From: Lantana camara
Taxonomy: Eukaryota > Streptophyta > Magnoliopsida > Lamiales > Verbenaceae
Assembly: GCA_037501455.1 (NCBI GenBank)
Contig: CM074864.1
Location: 34,126,001 to 34,190,000, forward strand
Reading direction: 5' to 3'
Length of the DNA stretch: 64,000 bases
Shown: in pieces, positions 56,970 to 64,000 of the stretch
Layout: each line of letters opens with the position of its first letter
Numbering within the stretch: the stretch's first letter is position 1
Position numbers and translations under genes: made by a program
Notes under the pieces: generated by a model
The model's input: the letters and a program-made list of their open reading frames with translations, nothing else
Database searches by the model: none
What the model was told of the DNA's origin: nothing

Positions 56970-59900
56970 TGTAGCACCCCAAACGGCGGGGTACCACACT
57001 CCCGCACTATGACCCGACACGTGTACGAAATGGAAAGTCCGCACATGCACCACGCCACAGTGAACGGGTGACAAATGGAAAAAAAACACCTATGCTAGGC
57101 GGTACCTAACCCTGTACAAATGAAAGAATGCAAAAACATAACAGCGAAAGCAATATGAAATGCTGACTTTTCGAAAACTTTTCATACAATAAGGATGATA
57201 GCATCATCAATCATACATCAAAACCAACTATACGGGTTCAACTAAATAATCAATCCTGTCCTATCCTGTCCCGAACAATTAAACAACAAAACGGGTTCAA
57301 CTGGCCCTAGAAACCTGTCCCGAATAATCATACATTCGATTCATAACTTCAAACATGCACGCAGCATAACTTATACAGAATTTACAAACATAATTCAGAA
57401 CAAAAAGCTTAACAACTCGGACAAACTGACATAGACTCAACAGACACTAACAACCGCCTAGCACGAACTCCAAAGACTTCCAAAGCTAATCTGCAAACTA
57501 AAAACATAGGTGGGGCGAGGGTCAGTCCACTGACTGAGCGAGGGGGCTAACACACACCAACACATAGATACGTAAAGAGCAAAGCACGTATTAAACAAAA
57601 GACTATGAACCGGGAATAGGGTTTTACATACCAAAGCCATTTTCCAAAAGAACTCATACTTATTCATATATTCGTATATTCTTAAGTTTGAAAACTCGTA
57701 AGGATTCATAGATTAAAAAAAACGCATACGGATTCATATTAAAACTCATAAGGATTCTTATATTCAGATCGATTCATAACTTAGCGTAGAAACCTCATAT
57801 TGAAAACAAACTCTCCTATCCCGTTTCATAATTAACATTACAAAAGAATTCAAATACCCGGCGAGTACGGGTCTCCAACCTTACTCCTTAATCAAAAGAC
57901 TCAAAAGATTCATAAGGAAGCATAAACTCAAAAAATTCATAAGATTTATATATTCATATTCCCGTATTTCAACTTTCTCCGGAAGTCTGCACGCGGGTTA
58001 CAGGCCCACATCGTGGAACTCAATATACGTGGGGTAGCGATCCCACAACGTACCTTCTCCGGCCTCAGCCGAAGGCTCAAAGCACCACGCCTTATCTATC
58101 TCCCTTAGAGTCGCGCGTAGGTACTTCAAAGGAGCGTGTGCACAGGGGTGATAACCGGCGAACCCAACAGCCGCACCGAGTCTCCCTTACCCACACCTCC
58201 GGGGCACAGGGATTCAAATAGATTCGTATAGATTCAAATAGATTCATAAGAAACATGCCTAACTCGCGAAACCTAGAAACATACGACTCATACATAAGAC
58301 ATATACCATAGGAAACATACCTTACCGTGCAACTCGGCATATGCTATGCACGTACCTCTCCGTGTTATCCTAATCCGTAGCTAGCATGAAGACACACGGT
58401 TTGGAGCATAGCCTCGTTGCAAAACCGTTTTAAGCTTATATATGCCCATATGTATAATTTCAGAAGGATTCATATCAAATCGAATTAACAAAATTCATAA
58501 CATATCGTAAGACACATATTTAATATACATATAGTATATATTCACATGTGGGCTTGAAAACGAGCATATAGAGTTGTAGGTCGCTTTAACTAAAACAAAA
58601 ATCCTAAAACCTCACCTGGCACCAAACAAAGTCGAAGACACCGTAAATGGTCCACCCCGGAACCTGCACGACCACAAGTCACCACCCCGGGTGCACCTGA
58701 ACCAACTGGACACACAAAACACAACACAAGGCTCAGACTCAGACTCAAACAACCACACAGAGATGCACTGCACAAGCTCTAACACATAAGAGATGCAATC
58801 ACATAAGTAGGATTCAAATTCATATCAATTACTTATAAAACAAATCATTATATAGATCAGAGAAATCATATTAACTCATATATTGCATAACAAATCTATA
58901 TTCGTGCAATTAAACCATTCTTACGTGCAAAGGTTTCTAATTTAATCATATAAGTCTCATTTAATTCATATATCGCATAAAAGATTCATATATTGCACAT
59001 TTACAAAGCAATCAAATCAAATCAAATTCACATATCACATTTCATAAAATTGCACGTATTATCAAACCAAATAAATCATATATTAGCATGCTACGAATTT
59101 TATTTAAAGATCACGAAGTTACATAACAAGTTCCAACCGAATCATAGAATGCACAAACGAAGGATATTAAGTTATTCAATTATGCCAGGTTTCGTATAAT
59201 TTTATAATGCATAACGAATTCACAAGTTTCATAATAGATCAATTTACAATTAACGTGATTAAACCTTAATTGAAAGTTTCAAGGTTATACATACTAACTT
59301 CTTATAACGAAATCATAATTAGCATATTTATTTACCAAGTGACAAGGTTTAATTAATTCAAGTCATACAAATTTATATTCTCCTAAAATTACATAAATGC
59401 TCCTTGTACAATAATCATGTTCAAACGGTAGGCATAAACGAGGCTAATATCAACAACGAATCATAAACTCATTTATTCCACAATTTATTACATATTTTCA
59501 GATTCCATACAACACATATTCCTCAAATTACTAAGCATACATGAACGAATTACAAATTAGAGCAATTAACAATTAATTAGCAAGACTTTAGAAATTCAAA
59601 ACAAATCAACCGGATACTCGATTGACGAACGGAAAGTGGCGTTGAACACACCACAATGAAAGGAACTCGCTGTACGAAGGGCGTCGGAATGCCGCCTCAG
59701 GAACCTGTCGGACCGCCACGTGCAGCCGCCGGACAACCACCTCCGGTGGTCGGAAAATTCCACGAAAGCACAGAAACGTGCGCCTCGGCCTACCCGACAA
59801 AAGCCCTCAACCAATTTCAGAAAATACCAAACACGTCGGACTTCGTTGATGAAAAATCAAACTAAATCCCGATAACAAAAATTGAAATTAAACGCAAACC

Positions 59901-61004
59901 GTAAAACGAAAACGAAATCCGAACATACCGTTGGAAAGCTCGTAACGAGGCCTTCGAAAGCCCCCTAGCCAAACGCCGGAAAAATCGCCGAAAAAACAAG
60001 CCGTCGGTTCACCGCCGGTCCGCCAACGGCCGGTTCTTGGGCTGCCACCTACATGGAAAATTCAGCCTTGTCGTGCTGAGTAAATCTTGTAAAGGGTCCG
60101 ATGTCAAAAACCCACCGGAAAAGGCCGAACCGCCGCCGCCTTCAACTGCGCAGCCACCATGCCGGAAAACCCTATCTCCGCCGCGAATCTGACGAAAAGG
60201 AGGCCGGAACTGGAACCAGGAGCCCGGAAAACCTTGGAAACCGTCGAAGGTCGTCGGAGAAGACCGCCGGAGGCGGTGGAATCGCGCCGCTACAGTAACT
60301 CCGCCGCCCGTCGCCCGCTTTGGGTGGCGTGTGCCGCTTGCACAGAAAAAAGTGCCAGAAAGTCTTCTTCCACATCCCGGGGCGCGTGTCGAACAACCAC
60401 CACCGGAAGCCGCCGCGAAAGGGCGGCGAAATCTCCGCCCCAAAACTGTCGCCCGCCGTGATTAAAAATCGCCAATTTCTCCGCCATCGCTCGTCGGTTG
60501 GTTAAGATCTTGGTACGGTTGTGACCGCGTCGTCGAGCTCTTCGAAAAGCACTATGGGTTCGTCGAATTCCGTCGAGTATCGGTTGAGTTTGAGTAGTAT
60601 GTGAAATTACACCTTGGGTGTGTGTGAGTGATGAGAGAGGAGAGAGAGAGACAGAGAGCAGCTGATCGCTTGGTTCGAAAAACGAGGATCCGGGTATTAT
60701 AGCTCGGGTCCTCGTACGCAAAAACGGTCGGAAGAAGGGGTTAACGACTTCAGAATAGGGCAAACTTAGAGTCTACGGACTCGTTTCGATGCCCCGAACA
60801 CGTTGAAGAGGTCAAAGATGTCAAAATCTCGATCGAACGAGTAGTGACCGAAAAACCCAAAAAAAAAAGAAAAAATTACAAAGGGGCCCCTAAACTCTAA
60901 AAGAGTTCAAAATAGGGCCACGAACAACATAAAATCACATAATTAAGCGCATAACAAGGTTGAAATATGACGTACCTTATATATTAGACGAGCGGGATGT
61001 TACA
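56970..61004 (-). mobile_element. Solo LTR (4035 bp) of the middle-element family in the satellite
   Basis: Starts TGTAGCACCCC and ends GGGATGTTACA (reverse of TGTAACATCCC), flanked by TAATT at 56965-56969 and 61005-61009. The satellite resumes in phase on the far side. It carries the GC-rich island (59640-60560), whose overlapping long frames are composition artefacts. It shows that the middle-element family was mobile outside the stack. Confidence 0.95.
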
Positions 61005-64000
61005 TAATTACTAATTATTAATATAATAACTATCATTAGCTTATTAAATTGACAAATAATGCATATAATTATAATGGATTGTAATTCAATTAAGCAAATC
61101 GTTACATAATCGTCAATATTAAAAATTGGTATGACAAATTCCCTCGGAATTCCCTCGAAAATTTTCATAAAATAAAATTTAAAAAAAAAACAAAATCATA
61201 CTTTAAAATATCAATTTAATAACATCAAGTTTTATTTATCAATGATAAAAATAAGAAAAAAATTTGATGTCGCAAAAATATATTATATATGAAGTAGAAA
61301 TTCGATTTCAATTGAAATGAACACGAACATCTACATTGATTTAGTACTAAATACTTATCCAAAGTTTGGTTATACATGTATAATTACTAATTATTAATAT
61401 AATAACTATCATTAGCTTATTAAATTGACTAATAATACATATAATTATCATGGATTGTAATTAAATTCAACAAATCGTTACAAAATCCTTAATATTAAAA
61501 ATTGGTACGATAAATTCCGAGGGAATTCCGAGGGATTTTCGAGGGAAATTCATTTTCCCTTGGAAATCCCTCGGAGATTTTCATAAAATAAAATTAAAAA
61601 AAAATAATACTTTAAAATATCAATTTAATAAGATCAAATTTTATTTAGTAATGCTAAAAATATGAAAAAACTGATATCGCAAAAATATATTAAATATGAA
61701 GTAGAAATTTGATTTCAATTGAAATGAACACGAACATCTACATTGATTTAGTACGAAATACTTATCTAAAGTTTGATTATACATGTATAATGAATAATTA
61801 TTTATATAATTACTATCATTAGCTTATTAAATTTACTAACAATGCATATAATTATCATGGATTGTAATTAAATTCAACAAATCAGTACATAGTCCTTAAT
61901 ATTAAAAATTGTTATGACAAATTCCGAGGGAATTCCGAGGGATTTCTGAGGGAATTTGAAAATCTATCGAAATTCCCTCGGAAATTTTCATAAAATAAAA
62001 TTTAAAAAAAATCAAAAACAAAATAATACTGTAAAAATACTAATTTAATAACATCAAGTCTTATTTATTATTGATAAAAATAAGAAAAAAAATTGATGTC
62101 GCAAAAATATATTATATATGAAGTAGAAATTCGATTTCAATTGAAATGAACACGAACATCTACATTGATTTAGTACTAAATACTTATCCAAAGTTTGGTT
62201 ATACATGTATAATTACTAATTATTAATATAATAACTATCATTAGCTTATTAAATTGACTAATAATACATATAATTATCATGGATTATTATTAAATTCAAC
62301 AAATCGTTACATAATCCTTAATATTAAAACTTGGTATGAAAAATTCCGAGGGATTTTCGAGGGAGTTTCCTTTTCCCTCGGAAATCCCTTGGAAATTTTC
62401 ATAAAATAAAATTAAAAAAAAAAAGAAAAGAAAATCATACTTTAAAATATCAATTTAATAACATCAAATTTTATTTATTAATGATAAAAATAAGAAAAAA
62501 ATGATGTCGCAAAAATATATTAAATATGAAGTAGAAATTCGATTTCAATTGAAATGAACACGAACATCTACATTGATTTAGTCCGAAATACTTATCCAAA
62601 GTTTGATTATACTTGTATAATTACTAATTATTAATATAATAACTATCATTAGCTTATTAAATTCACTAATAATGCATATAATTATCATGGATTTTAATTA
62701 AATTCAAGAAATCGTTACATAATCCTTAATATTAAAAATTGGTACGACAAATTCCGAGAAAATTCCTAGGGATTTTCGAGGGAATTTCATTTTCCCTCGG
62801 AAATCCCTCGGAAATTTTCATAGAATAAAATTAAAAAAAAAAGAAAAGAAAATCATAATTTAAAATATCAATTTAATAACTTCAAATTTTATTTAGTAAT
62901 GACAAAAATAAAGAAAAACAGATATCGCAAAAATATATTATATATGAAGTAGAAATTCAATTTCAATTGAAATGAACACGAACATCTACATTGATTTACT
63001 ACAAAATACTTATCCAAAGTTTGATTATACATGTATAGTTACTAATTATTAATATAATAACTATCATTAGCTTATTAAATTGACTAATAATGCATATAAT
63101 TATCATGGATTGTAATTAAATTCAACAAATCGTTACATAGTCGTCAATATTAAAAATTGGTATGACAAATTCCCCCGGAATTCCCTCGAAAATTTTCATA
63201 AAATAAAATTTTGAAAATAAAACAAAATCATAATTAAAAATATCAATTTAATAACATCAAGTTTTATTTATTAATGAAAAAAATAAAAAAAAATTGATGT
63301 CGCAAAAATATATTATACATGAAGTAGAAATTCGATTTCAATTGGAACGAACACGAACATCTACATTGATTTAGTACTAAATACTTATCCAAAGTTTGGT
63401 TATACATTTATAACTACTAATTATTAATCTAATAACTATCATTAGCTTATTAAATTGACTAATAATACATATAATATCATGGATTGTAATTAAATTCAAG
63501 AAATCATTACATAGTCCTTAATATTAAAAATTGTTATAACAAATTCCGAGGAAATTCCGAGGGATTTCTGAGGGAATTTGAAAATCCCTTTGAATTCCCT
63601 CGGAAATTTTTATAAAATAAAATTAAAAAAAAATAAAATCATACTTTAAGATATCCATATAATCACATCAAGTTTTATTTATTAATGATAAAAATAAGAA
63701 AAAAAATTGATGTCGCAAAAATATATTATATATGAAGTAGAAATTCGGTTTCAATTGAAATGAACACGAACATCTACATTGATTTAGTACTAAATACTTA
63801 TCCAAAGTTTGGTTATACATTTATAACTACTAATTATTAATATAATAACTATCATTAGCTTATTAAATTGACTAATAATACATATAATATCATGGATTGT
63901 AATTAAATTCAAGAAATCATTACATAGTCCTTAATATTAAAAATTGTTATAACAAATTCCGAGGGATTTCTGAGGGAATTTGAAAATCCCTTTGAATTCC
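61005..64000. repeat. Satellite array, right block, runs past window end
   Basis: Seven further complete units and one partial one; the unit marker repeats near 61165, 61575, 61986, 62393, 62811, 63196 and 63605. Unit types recur about every four units (see findings). No gene is present. Confidence 0.95.

Overview
This window is plant nuclear DNA, probably from a eudicot, in a repeat-dense and gene-poor (pericentromere-like) region. The evidence is Ty3/gypsy elements of the chromovirus (Tekay/Del-like) type with primer-binding sites for initiator methionine tRNA, a CACTA DNA transposon carrying pieces of spliced plant genes (FLX-like coiled-coil protein, glyoxalase-family protein), a tRNA-derived SINE, a hairpin MITE and a satellite array. 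No intact host gene, rRNA, CRISPR array or prokaryotic feature was seen. The species cannot be named from the sequence.

Layout. 1-7648: a Tekay-like element, plus strand, whose 5' LTR is cut by the window edge and whose gag-pol is badly broken ('left element'). 7649-8477: an old minus-strand LTR remnant holding a SINE. From 8478: one end of a CACTA element that carries gene fragments (9162-11513) and a MITE. It is split by a coding-poor LTR element (11514-15951) and then by a nested stack. In that stack the 'outer' element (16195-44254, TSD AAAAT) contains the 'middle' element (16853-35770, TSD GAAAT), which contains the 'inner' element (22173-31800, TSD CTGCA). A solo LTR (40311-43179, TSD CTGTG) sits in the 3' LTR of the outer element. 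Every target-site duplication in the stack can be read exactly, so the order of insertion is fixed. 44471-54650: minus-strand LTR pieces, including an inverted copy of about 3.2 kb of the outer element's LTR. 54651-64000: a ~410-bp satellite array split by a 4.0-kb solo LTR (56970-61004, TSD TAATT).

How the parts relate. The left and inner elements carry gag, protease, reverse transcriptase, RNase H, integrase and a C-terminal chromodomain-like tail, all interrupted by stops or frameshifts. The outer element keeps only a broken gag, and the middle element has almost no coding sequence. Both keep PBS and polypurine signals matching those of the coding elements, so they look like non-autonomous partners. 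Across the LTR families several structures are conserved while their sequences change in step: three pairs of short palindromes spaced 31-34 bp, three stems with compensatory substitutions, and a hairpin just before the polypurine tract. The middle element also has a regular array of twelve ~31-bp hairpin units. These are the most unusual signals here. All alignments and counts were made by eye.
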